Shown: positions 1 to 5,187, numbered from the stretch's first letter. The stretch is DNA of 22,738 nt from REEB95 sp035934995 (GCA_035934995.1 DASYXI010000049.1:1-22738), one strand, 5' to 3'. The notes: generated by a model not told the origin, from the letters alone. Program-made: numbers and translations.

Positions 1-762
1 GTTGTTGCGGCGGTTGATGCGGTCGATGAAGATCACGCCGGGCTCGGCATAGGCGTAGGTCGAGCGCATGATCTTGTCCCACAGCTCGCGGGCCCGGACT
101 ACCTTGTAGGTGGTGCCGGCGAAGGTGAGCTCCCAGGGCGCATCCTCCTTCACCGCCGTCATGAAAGCGTCGGTGGCGAGCACCGAGAGATTGAACATGC
201 GCAGCCGCCCCGGCTCGCGCTTCGCCTCCACGAAGGCCTCGATGTCGGGATGGTCGCAGCGGAGCGTCGCCATCATCGCGCCGCGGCGGTGGCCGGCGCT
301 CATGATGGTGCGGCACATGGCGTCCCACACATCCATGAAGGAAAGCGGCCCCGAGGCGTCGGCGCCGACGCCTTTGACGGGCGCGCCTTTGGGGCGCAGC
401 GTCGAGAAGTCGTAGCCGATGCCGCCCCCTTGCTGCATGGTGAGCGCGGCCTCGCGCAGATGCGTGAAGATCCCCGCCATGTCGTCGGGGATGGCGCCCA
501 TGACGAAGCAGTTGAAGAGGGTGACGTTGCGCCCGCTGCCGGCGCCGGCCACCACGCGGCCCGCCGGCAGGAACTTGAACCCCTCCATTGCCTCGTAGAA
601 GCGCTCCGTCCACAGGCCTTTGTCGGCTTCGGGCTCCGCCAAGGCGGCCGCCACCCGGCGCCAGCTATCCTCGATGGTGCGGTCGAGCGCCACCCCGTCC
701 GGCCCTTTGAGGCGGTATTTCATGTCCCAGATCTGCTGCGAGATCGAGGCGACGGCGGGCAT
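1..762 (-). CDS. nrdJ: Adenosylcobalamin-dependent (class II) ribonucleotide reductase, N-terminal part; runs off the window
   Basis: Reduces ribonucleotides to deoxyribonucleotides in the cytoplasm, using adenosylcobalamin to generate the thiyl radical. The 254 visible codons are the N-terminal part; the rest lies beyond base 1. Visible family motifs are FLPAGRVVAGAG at residues 64-75, NCFVMG with the redox cysteine C85, QQGGGIGYDFSTLRP at 110-124, and SAGHRRGAMMATL at 155-167. There is no N-terminal ATP-cone: the protein enters the reductase fold almost at once. The ATG at 762 is chosen because the family motifs begin directly after it; no strong Shine-Dalgarno is visible. A promoter-like sequence and a leader hairpin lie upstream. 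The glycine-rich motif and NCFV context fit class II better than class I NrdA. Family assignment is secure; that B12 is the cofactor is known for the family. Confidence 0.93.
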   Translation of the reverse strand, partial: MPAVASISQQIWDMKYRLKGPDGVALDRTIEDSWRRVAAALAEPEADKGLWTERFYEAMEGFKFLPAGRVVAGAGSGRNVTLFNCFVMGAIPDDMAGIFTHLREAALTMQQGGGIGYDFSTLRPKGAPVKGVGADASGPLSFMDVWDAMCRTIMSAGHRRGAMMATLRCDHPDIEAFVEAKREPGRLRMFNLSVLATDAFMTAVKEDAPWELTFAGTTYKVVRARELWDKIMRSTYAYAEPGVIFIDRINRRNN

Positions 763-789
763 GGGCGCGATTCCTGAAGTGACAAAAGC

Positions 790-810
790 GCCGCGCCAAC
801 GAGGCGCGGC
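790..810 (-). promoter_or_regulatory. GC-rich hairpin in the nrdJ leader
   Basis: A perfect 8-bp inverted repeat (GCCGCGCC / GGCGCGGC) with a 5-base loop lies 27 bases before the nrdJ start, followed on the minus strand by a short T run (CTTTTG). It lies downstream of the predicted nrdJ promoter, so it would be in the 5' untranslated RNA. It could be an attenuator, an mRNA-stabilising stem, or a weak terminator for the upstream lipoprotein gene. The T run is too short to decide. Confidence 0.4.
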
Positions 811-820
811 TGTGACCACT

Positions 821-849
821 ATTATAGCGCCGTTCTTGTTTCGTATCTA
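821..849 (-). promoter_or_regulatory. Putative sigma70-type promoter for nrdJ
   Basis: On the minus strand a perfect -10 TATAAT (826-821) sits 17 bases after TAGATA (849-844), which matches 4 of 6 bases of TTGACA. The predicted start, near 814, gives a leader of about 50 bases containing the hairpin at 790-810. The -10 also sits in an imperfect palindrome, CACTAT-T-ATAGCG. Confidence 0.45.
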
Positions 850-887
850 GGCCCGGTGGGCCGCGGTGGCCGTCGTCGCCAACCGCC

Positions 888-1226
888 TCAGCCGGCGCGG
901 CCCATCGGATTCTTGGTCCAGTGGAAGTCGACGATCACGCCGTGATCGAAACGGCATTCGGCGCCGATGTCGCGCATGCCACTGTTTGCCGGCACATCCG
1001 GCCGCACCGCCTGCACGGTGACGACGCTGTTGGCCATGATCGTGCTGAAATGCTGATCGGTGACGTCGAAGTCGGTGCCGGGAAACGCGCGATGCATCAG
1101 ATCGACGCAACGGTCGACATAGCTCGGCGAGCCGACCGCCAGCTGTGCGTTCTCTACCTTGTCCCCGACCGCGCCGCAGCCGGACAGCAACAATAAAACG
1201 CAAATAGCCGCCAGAATCGATCGCAT
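888..1226 (-). CDS. Small predicted lipoprotein, function unknown
   Basis: Encodes 112 residues. The N-terminus is a lipoprotein signal: M-R-S, a hydrophobic stretch at residues 4-14, then the lipobox L-S-G-C with the lipidated cysteine at position 17. The mature protein would be anchored to a membrane facing the periplasm. I recognise no domain in the remaining ~95 residues. They have a mixed, globular-looking composition with two further cysteines (C40 in DRCVDLMHRAF and C91 in AECRFDHG) that could form a disulfide. It is transcribed in the same direction as nrdJ, 125 bases upstream of it, with a separate promoter likely between the two. The start at 1226 is the natural one because it places the signal peptide at the N-terminus. 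Confidence 0.72.
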   Translation of the reverse strand: MRSILAAICVLLLLSGCGAVGDKVENAQLAVGSPSYVDRCVDLMHRAFPGTDFDVTDQHFSTIMANSVVTVQAVRPDVPANSGMRDIGAECRFDHGVIVDFHWTKNPMGRAG

Positions 1227-1366
1227 GGTTAGGGCTTTGGATGGGATGGGCTGCCTGAGCTAACGCGGCCGGTGCGGGTCGGTTGCGCGGTCACGGCCGC
1301 CGGTTGGACCATCAGCTGCCTCGGGCGTAGACTGGCGTTCGGTCCTGTCGACGCGACGAGCCTGCG

Positions 1367-1615
1367 ATGCGAAGCGAACTTTCCGCGCCCGATGCGTTGC
1401 TGATCCAGCTTCTGGCCTGGGTCGCGGCCCGTCGGCGACTCTATGGTGAAACCATGGAGGCCTGGCGCACCTCGTGTCCGCGCCTGCCGGTCTGGGAAGA
1501 CGCGGTCGAAGCCGGCTTGGTCGAAATCGTCGCCGGCGCCGAGCCCGGCATGCGCGGCTGCGAGGTCCGGCTGACTGCCGCCGGCCGGACACGACTCGGC
1601 CACGTCAAAGCCTGA
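1367..1615 (+). CDS. Hypothetical 82-residue protein, possibly a small winged-helix fold
   Basis: The 82-residue product has a natural protein composition: a helical N-terminal half (SAPDALLIQLLAWVAARRR, residues 5-23), a central segment with TMEAWRTSCPRLPVWEDAV, and a C-terminal end reading VRLTAAGRTRL. A terminal V-x-LT-x-x-G-x-x-x-L is common at the end of small winged-helix domains, so that fold is a guess from pattern alone. No catalytic motif is visible and the Shine-Dalgarno is weak. The gene ends 12 bases before the target duplication of the IS1595-family element, so the insertion did not damage it. I do not assign a function. Confidence 0.6.
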   Translation: MRSELSAPDALLIQLLAWVAARRRLYGETMEAWRTSCPRLPVWEDAVEAGLVEIVAGAEPGMRGCEVRLTAAGRTRLGHVKA

Positions 1616-1627
1616 ATAGTCGAACCA

Positions 1628-1635
1628 GGAATTAT
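1628..1635. repeat. Left target-site duplication of the IS1595-family element
   Basis: GGAATTAT is repeated exactly at 4235-4242, directly outside the right inverted repeat. Eight bases is the duplication length known for the IS1595 family. Confidence 0.92.
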
Positions 1636-1659
1636 GGCGATTATATACTTGGCGTAGGT
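1636..1659 (+). repeat. Left terminal inverted repeat (IRL)
   Basis: Begins GGCGATTATATACTTGG. It matches the reverse complement of the right end at 23 of 24 positions; the one difference (G here, A at the right end) falls at position 16. Confidence 0.93.
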
Positions 1660-1677
1660 ACGCACAAGCCCTAGAAT
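1649..1677 (+). promoter_or_regulatory. Possible inward promoter at the left end
   Basis: TTGGCG inside the left repeat, a 17-base spacer and TAGAAT (1672-1677) mirror the transposase promoter at the right end, but with a poorer -35 because of the single repeat mismatch. It would read rightward, antisense to the zinc-ribbon gene and toward the 108-residue gene at 2080. Confidence 0.25.
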
Positions 1678-1793
1678 CATGGCGACAGGCCGGCGCGAAC
1701 GACTGGGTGGTCGGTCGGTCGCCAGGTCTGTTCCGGTCTTGCGTAGGAAGTGCCACCCGAGCCTTTACAAGCTGCCGAGGGACGATCCATGCC

Positions 1794-2081
1794 CTAAAAT
1801 CGTGTGCTGCGCTGTTCTTCGGCACCGCAAGCACGACATTGCCACGTCTCGCGACGATATTGATTTGGCACCGAGCCAAGAACGCTGCTCGCGTAAGTGC
1901 GATACATCTCGTCGGCTCCGCAGGCATCACATCTATGGACGCTTTTTGCAGCGTCAATGTTGGTAATGCGTTTTTCAAGCGCATCCAGTCTCGCTGCCGC
2001 CCCGAATACGGCGTCCCATTTTCGTTTTACCCATCTGAAAATCCTAAGACCGAACCACGCCTCTTCTCCGGTGATCGGCAT
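1794..2081 (-). CDS. Passenger gene: small zinc-ribbon protein
   Basis: Encodes 95 residues. The N-terminal half holds a short helical segment (ARLDALEKRITNID, about 30-43) that could be a brief coiled coil. The C-terminal half has paired cysteines C51-D-A-C54 and C82-R-A-C85, each followed by glycine, separated by about 27 residues containing W80. This is the layout of a zinc ribbon that binds nucleic acid or protein. I recognise similar small 'LEKR ... C-x2-CG ... W-x-C-x2-CG' proteins from mobile elements but cannot name a function. The ATG at 2081 has a good Shine-Dalgarno (AGGGGAG, about 9 bases upstream). Its start codon shares the CATG palindrome with the divergent gene starting at 2080. 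It is a passenger of the IS1595-family element. Confidence 0.62.
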   Translation of the reverse strand: MPITGEEAWFGLRIFRWVKRKWDAVFGAAARLDALEKRITNIDAAKSVHRCDACGADEMYRTYASSVLGSVPNQYRRETWQCRACGAEEQRSTRF

Positions 2082-2406
2082 GTCTGAGAACTCCCCTAAG
2101 TTTTCTCACGCCGAAATTGGGCTTACGCGGTTTCCCCCAAACGTAGAACAGATAAGGGTTGAGCGCGACTCATTGCGAGTTTGGCTTATCGCGCGCCGCA
2201 ACGATGTTGAATTGCGGTTCCCTTTGAACGAAAGCGATTGCCGCCATTTGGCTGCTTTGCTCTTACCAACTGATAAGAGTGAGATCACGCCAGCGATGAT
2301 TGAGGCGGGTGCCAGAGCGTTGTCAGTGTACGACCCCAAAATGGAAGACCTAGAAGAAGGCGCTGTCAGGATTTTTTCCGCGATGCACGCCACCTCGAAG
2401 CCCTAG
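2080..2406 (+). CDS. Passenger gene: hypothetical 108-residue protein
   Basis: Product of 108 residues with two recognisable parts. Residues 17-62 (starting RFPPNVEQIRVERDSL) alternate hydrophobic and charged residues like a beta-rich small domain. Residues 70-108 begin ITPAMIEAGARAL and end AVRIFSAM. The 'I-T-P-x-M-I-E-A-G' segment with a downstream aromatic-x-AM is common in small proteins of rhizobial and phage-like DNA; this is recollection, not a search result. The open frame extends upstream to 1897, but that part is antisense to the zinc-ribbon gene and reads as low-quality sequence, so the ATG at 2080 is preferred; its Shine-Dalgarno (GGTGAT) is only fair. The 3' end overlaps the MltR-like gene tail-to-tail by 41 bases. 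Function unknown. Confidence 0.62.
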   Translation: MSENSPKFSHAEIGLTRFPPNVEQIRVERDSLRVWLIARRNDVELRFPLNESDCRHLAALLLPTDKSEITPAMIEAGARALSVYDPKMEDLEEGAVRIFSAMHATSKP

Positions 2407-3025
2407 GAAGCAAATCCATTTTCCCCGCCCCGGAAGAGCCGAACGGATAATCGCGCTTTGGCGTCCCCTCGCTTTTGGCGCGATGCACATCTTCAACGTT
2501 TACAATTAACTCATGGAGAATTTGGCCAAGTGCTTCAAGATAACTTGCGCTCATGGACCGCAGGGCCTTCCGCTTCGTTTCTCTCATCCATTCCATACGG
2601 GCACGCACGAAACTGCTATGACCCGGCTCTGGTTTTGATTCGGCAATTTGTTTAATGCGACCGTATGAATACATGTTCTTGATCCACTGCCTTACCGGCT
2701 GATCGTCAAATCTGGTTGTAGAAATGTCGTGGGCAAAACGATTTCTTATTTTGGCAACGGTCAGCAGATCCTTCTTTAGATTTGTGTCCGTGATCACGCG
2801 GGCCATGTATGCCAACCGTATTTTCGTGCGAAAATCGCCCAGCGGCCCACTGGGTTGGAACAATTCATTCCAAGTTTTTTCGTCCTTGTGAAAGGCAAAC
2901 TTTATTGCCGAGTTGAGATGATTTTCGACTATCGCACCCAAGACGATAGCTTTCGCTCGGGGTGAATTTTTGCTTGAAAATTCAATCCACTCGTCTCTTG
3001 TAAGAATATCGTATATTGCCGCCAT
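2366..3025 (-). CDS. Passenger gene: MltR-like (mannitol operon repressor family fold) protein
   Basis: The 219 residues from the ATG at 3025 contain the hallmarks of the MltR family: RAKAIVLGAIVENHLNSAI at 23-41, PLGDFRTKIRLAYMARVI at 61-78, KIRNRFAHD at 92-100 and a following FDD at 106-108. MltR proteins are all-helical and bind no DNA by themselves; in enterobacteria the family member represses the mannitol operon. No sugar genes are present here, so the name describes the fold, not the job. The basic C-terminal tail (RASRWRASRKKS) may bind nucleic acid. The open frame extends upstream to 3157, but that part is antisense to the divergent small gene, and the ATG at 3025 follows an AGGGG ribosome binding site, so the shorter start is chosen. 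It lies 19 bases from the divergent gene at 3045. Confidence 0.75.
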   Translation of the reverse strand: MAAIYDILTRDEWIEFSSKNSPRAKAIVLGAIVENHLNSAIKFAFHKDEKTWNELFQPSGPLGDFRTKIRLAYMARVITDTNLKKDLLTVAKIRNRFAHDISTTRFDDQPVRQWIKNMYSYGRIKQIAESKPEPGHSSFVRARMEWMRETKRKALRSMSASYLEALGQILHELIVNVEDVHRAKSEGTPKRDYPFGSSGAGKMDLLPRASRWRASRKKS

Positions 3026-3044
3026 GCCGCCCCTGGGAGGGTTT

Positions 3045-3215
3045 ATGCCGAATGACCAATACAGCGAGCGTGAAACGCAAAAGCGGATGGATGACGCTGT
3101 AAAGCGCGCCCTCTCCACGCCGCCCAAGCCGCACAGTGAAATGGTCGGCAAGGGCAAGCGTGCTGGCGCTAAGGGAAAGAGTCGAGTCTCAAAAATTACT
3201 CGTCCAAAAGGCTGA
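3045..3215 (+). CDS. Passenger gene: 56-residue basic protein with a TPPKPH motif
   Basis: The longer open frame begins at 2970, but the ATG at 3045 is preceded by a strong GGGAGG five bases upstream, giving a 56-residue product. The sequence starts with a polar helix (SERETQKRMDDAVKRALS, about 8-25), continues with TPPKPHSEMVGK, and ends in a lysine/arginine/glycine-rich tail. Small proteins with an 'x-x-R-ALNTPPKPH' motif occur widely near transposases and in alphaproteobacterial accessory DNA, from recollection; their function is unknown to me. The helix-plus-linker form resembles some antitoxins but shows no known DNA-binding domain. Only 19 bases separate its start from that of the MltR-like gene, so the two share a divergent control region and may form a pair. 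Confidence 0.66.
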   Translation: MPNDQYSERETQKRMDDAVKRALSTPPKPHSEMVGKGKRAGAKGKSRVSKITRPKG

Positions 3216-3256
3216 GTAGCACCCTGAGTTTTGCGCGGCCTGTCTCGAAATCGCGC

Positions 3257-4168
3257 TCAGGTCGTGGCCGTACCAGCTTGTCGATAATATAGCCGCTTGC
3301 CTTCCGCACCTTTGATCGCGCGCATGGTGCGGAGAACGTCATCTACGCCAAGCGCGACGCGATTTGAATATCGGAAATCAAACTCGGCCAAATAGCGATG
3401 CAGATGGTATTCACTGCAATGCTGGTACACGCCTTTCATCCCGCGTTTGAAGATCGAGAAATAGCCTTCAATCGTGTTGGTGTGAGCCTCTCCACGCACG
3501 TATTCATCTTTGCTGTGGGCCACGCTCTGATGGCTCTTAAACTTGCGCCCGATCACATCGTAATGCGCCGCGTCATCCGTCATTAGCTTAGCGTCCGGCG
3601 CGACGTGCGTGTAAACGACCGGCTCAAGGTCGCGCATGGTCAGTCCATCAATCTTGAATGAGCGTGCCGCGCCCCCGCGCTCCACAAGCGACATAACCAC
3701 CATCTTGTGACCGTGACCGCTCCTAACGCGCTCGCCGCCCCGTTTGCCGATGAAGGTTTCGTCTACCTCAACCGTGCCACCGGAACCCATCGGCGGTGTG
3801 TCTTTGCCGCTCATGGCCTCGCGGATGCGGTGGGCCATGAACCACGCGGACTTGTACGTGATGCCCAACATGCGGTGCAGCTGGTGGGCGCTAAAGCCCT
3901 TCTTGCTCGAAGCGTAGAGCCGGAAGCCCAAGGCCCACTTGTTGAGCGGGATATGGCTCGACTCCATGACGCTGCCGGTCGTGACGGTGAACTGGCCGGA
4001 GCAGGCGTTGCAGTGGAACAGACCCGGACGGTGTGACTTGCCCTCTAGGCGGTACACCTTGTCCGTAGAGCCGCAATGCGGGCAGAACGGACCATTGGGC
4101 CAGCGGATGCCCTCGAAGTAGGCCCGCGCGGCAGTTTCGTCGGTCGTAATGTCTTTCTTGGCGGTCAT
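3257..4168 (-). CDS. IS1595-family transposase (ISXO2-like DDE domain)
   Basis: Catalyses excision and insertion of the element by acting on its terminal repeats. The 303 residues contain an N-terminal zinc ribbon (C29-P-H-C32 and C53-N-A-C56), a helical region typical of target/end recognition (about 70-120, KWALGFRLYASSKKGFSAHQL), then the ISXO2-like catalytic domain: EVDETFIG with D136, LMTDDAAHY with D198/D199, and HTNTIEGYFSIFKRGMKG with N231 and E234. Length is usual for the family and no stop or frameshift is seen, so it is probably functional. A promoter overlapping the right repeat and a start-codon hairpin precede it. The last ~30 residues (RAIKGAEGKRLYYRQ) are also family-like. The IS1595 family is known to include members with passenger genes. 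Confidence 0.95.
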   Translation of the reverse strand: MTAKKDITTDETAARAYFEGIRWPNGPFCPHCGSTDKVYRLEGKSHRPGLFHCNACSGQFTVTTGSVMESSHIPLNKWALGFRLYASSKKGFSAHQLHRMLGITYKSAWFMAHRIREAMSGKDTPPMGSGGTVEVDETFIGKRGGERVRSGHGHKMVVMSLVERGGAARSFKIDGLTMRDLEPVVYTHVAPDAKLMTDDAAHYDVIGRKFKSHQSVAHSKDEYVRGEAHTNTIEGYFSIFKRGMKGVYQHCSEYHLHRYLAEFDFRYSNRVALGVDDVLRTMRAIKGAEGKRLYYRQAGTATT

Positions 4169-4192
4169 GACTCAACTCTCGATGTTGAGCCA
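4168..4192 (-). promoter_or_regulatory. Hairpin over the transposase start codon
   Basis: In the minus-strand RNA, UGGCUCAAC pairs with GUUGAGUCA (nine pairs including one G-U) around a 7-base loop that holds the GAGAG ribosome binding site. The 3' arm includes the A of the AUG. The predicted native transcript starts inside the 5' arm and would lack most of the stem, whereas read-through RNA from outside would form it fully. Confidence 0.5.
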
Positions 4193-4221
4193 ATCCTACC
4201 CTTTGGGCTAACCTACGTCAA
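4193..4221 (-). promoter_or_regulatory. Transposase promoter embedded in the right inverted repeat
   Basis: On the minus strand TTGACG (4221-4216, five of six bases of the -35 consensus) lies inside the terminal repeat. A 17-base spacer leads to TAGGAT (4198-4193, four of six of the -10). Predicted start is near 4186, about 18 bases before the transposase ATG. Confidence 0.5.
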
Positions 4222-4234
4222 GTATATAATCGCC
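4211..4234 (-). repeat. Right terminal inverted repeat (IRR)
   Basis: Its reverse complement begins GGCGATTATATACTTGA and matches the left end at 23 of 24 bases. It carries the -35 hexamer of the transposase promoter, and an outward-facing TATAAT at 4225-4230. Confidence 0.93.
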
Positions 4235-4242
4235 GGAATTAT
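4235..4242. repeat. Right target-site duplication
   Basis: GGAATTAT, an exact copy of 1628-1635. It overlaps the first DnaA-box-like 9-mer of the adjacent cluster. Confidence 0.92.
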
Positions 4243-4324
4243 CCCCGAGGCGATGCGCCGTCGGCCGCCCGATACCTCGTTACCCACAAAGTTATCCCCA
4301 AGGCTTTCCAACAACTTATCCCAG
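4239..4324 (+). other. Cluster of DnaA-box-like 9-mers
   Basis: Between the element and plsC, four same-strand words resemble the DnaA box TTATCCACA: TTATCCCCG (4239, two mismatches), TTACCCACA (4280, one), TTATCCCCA (4292, one) and TTATCCCAG (4316, three). Three of them are spaced 12 and 24 bases apart. No origin-associated gene is adjacent, so this could be a DnaA-binding site, a degenerate repeat, or chance. Confidence 0.25.
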
Positions 4325-4327
4325 GGG

Positions 4328-5071
4328 TTATGCCGAAGCGCAGGCGCCATGGCCGCGCGCGCGGCCTTCGGCGACCAGCGCGTCCGTCGCCGTCTCGATG
4401 CGGCGTTCGAGTTCGGCCATGAATGCGGGCCGTTTTTCCCCCGGTGCGATCGGCGGCAGAATTTCCACCAGCACCGTGCCCGGCCGGCGCAGAAAATGCC
4501 GCCGCCCCCAGAACAGTCCGGAGTTGAGCGCGACCGGCGCCACCGGCAGATCGAGGTGCTGATAGAGCGCGGCGATGCCCGGCAGGTACGGCTTCTTGGC
4601 ATCGACGGCGGCGCGGGTGCCTTGCGGAAAGATCACGATGACGCGCCGGTGCGCCGCGACGCGCTCGGCGCGTTTCACCATGCGCTTCAAGGCGCGCGCC
4701 GCGGCGCCGCGATCGACGGTGATCGAGCCGGCTTTGACCACGAACCAGCCATAGAACGGAATCCAGCCGAGCTCGCGCTTGATCACCACGGCGCAATCGG
4801 GAAACAGGATCGTCGTCGCCAGCGTGTCCCACGCCGATTGGTGCTTCATCGCGACGATGCACGGCCCGGCTGGCAGGTGATTGCGGCCACGCAGCTCGTA
4901 ATCGAGACCGACGATGACGCGCAGCAGCACGAAGGCGCCACGCGCCCAGAACGTGCCGAATGCCATCATGCCGCGCCGTGTGCCGAGCAGGAACGGCAGG
5001 CCGGCGAACGCTAGCAGCGCCGTCCAGCTCCAGAACGCCAGCTGATAGATGACCGAGCGCAGCAGGATCAC
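4328..5071 (-). CDS. plsC: 1-acyl-sn-glycerol-3-phosphate acyltransferase
   Basis: Transfers a fatty acyl group to lysophosphatidic acid to make phosphatidic acid, at the inner membrane. The 247 residues show an N-terminal membrane segment (about 5-29), the catalytic HX4D box as HQSAWD at 77-82, a GSITVDRG region near 115-122, and the FPQGTR box at 148-153, followed by the family-typical PYLPGIAALYQHLDLPVAPVALNSG. These are the acyltransferase motifs I to IV in order. The start at 5071 is a GTG without a clear Shine-Dalgarno, so the exact N-terminus is uncertain by a few residues. It lies downstream of ydcF in the same direction, separated by a palindromic repeat, so it may be co-transcribed with ftsE-ftsX-ydcF. 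It could act on a different lysophospholipid, but the acyltransferase class is clear. Confidence 0.92.
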   Translation of the reverse strand: MILLRSVIYQLAFWSWTALLAFAGLPFLLGTRRGMMAFGTFWARGAFVLLRVIVGLDYELRGRNHLPAGPCIVAMKHQSAWDTLATTILFPDCAVVIKRELGWIPFYGWFVVKAGSITVDRGAAARALKRMVKRAERVAAHRRVIVIFPQGTRAAVDAKKPYLPGIAALYQHLDLPVAPVALNSGLFWGRRHFLRRPGTVLVEILPPIAPGEKRPAFMAELERRIETATDALVAEGRARGHGACASA

Positions 5072-5093
5072 GAATGCGCCGCCGGCGGGCTGA

Positions 5094-5187
5094 CCCCCTC
5101 ACCCAGCATTGGGTAAGGCTCGGCGATGCCTCGCCAACCCAAAGCAACCCCCTCCCCCTGCAAGGGGGAGAGGGAAGGGTGAGGGGG
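5094..5187. repeat. Intergenic palindromic repeat (REP/MITE-like)
   Basis: A 94-bp imperfect palindrome with ends CCCCCTCACCC and GGGTGAGGGGG. Two hairpins lie inside: TGGGT...ACCCA enclosing GGCGA/TCGCC, and TCCCCCT/AGGGGGA. Read as protein it gives the PHPSLSPLQGEG-type string familiar from spurious ORFs over dispersed repeats in alphaproteobacteria. Only one copy is in this window. It sits between ydcF and plsC and may act as a transcript-stabilising or weak terminating structure. Confidence 0.75.

Larger units (their letters stand above)
1636..4234. mobile_element. Complete IS1595-family transposon (2,599 bp) carrying four passenger genes
   Basis: The element is bounded by 24-bp terminal inverted repeats (1636-1659 and 4211-4234) that differ at one base, and by an exact 8-bp direct duplication. 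Inside are an intact IS1595-type transposase (3257-4168, minus strand) and four other plausible genes: a zinc-ribbon protein (1794-2081, -), a 108-residue protein (2080-2406, +), an MltR-like protein (2366-3025, -) and a 56-residue basic protein (3045-3215, +). A plain IS1595 element holds only the transposase and is usually about 0.7-1.1 kb, so more than half of this one is cargo. Base composition in the cargo is visibly lower in GC than the flanking chromosome. It inserted between two convergent genes without breaking either. The intact repeats and exact duplication suggest a fairly recent, possibly still active, insertion. Confidence 0.92.

Noticed and set aside
814..829. Possible NrdR box upstream of nrdJ (CACTATTATAGCG)
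   Set aside because: It resembles the NrdR consensus but its centre is one base too short (CTATTATAG, where the consensus has ten bases), and only one copy is present. NrdR sites normally come in pairs.
1679..1966. Plus-strand open frame starting just after the left-end promoter-like sequence
   Set aside because: It is antisense to the zinc-ribbon gene, arginine/cysteine-rich, with no ribosome binding site and no motif.
1229..1984. Long minus-strand open frame of 251 codons crossing the left end of the transposon
   Set aside because: It crosses the transposon boundary and covers the 82-residue gene on the opposite strand. Its composition is arginine/alanine-rich without any motif.
4076..5014. 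Plus-strand open frame of 312 codons over the right end of the transposon and plsC
   Set aside because: It is antisense to plsC and to the transposase N-terminus, and no protein family is seen.
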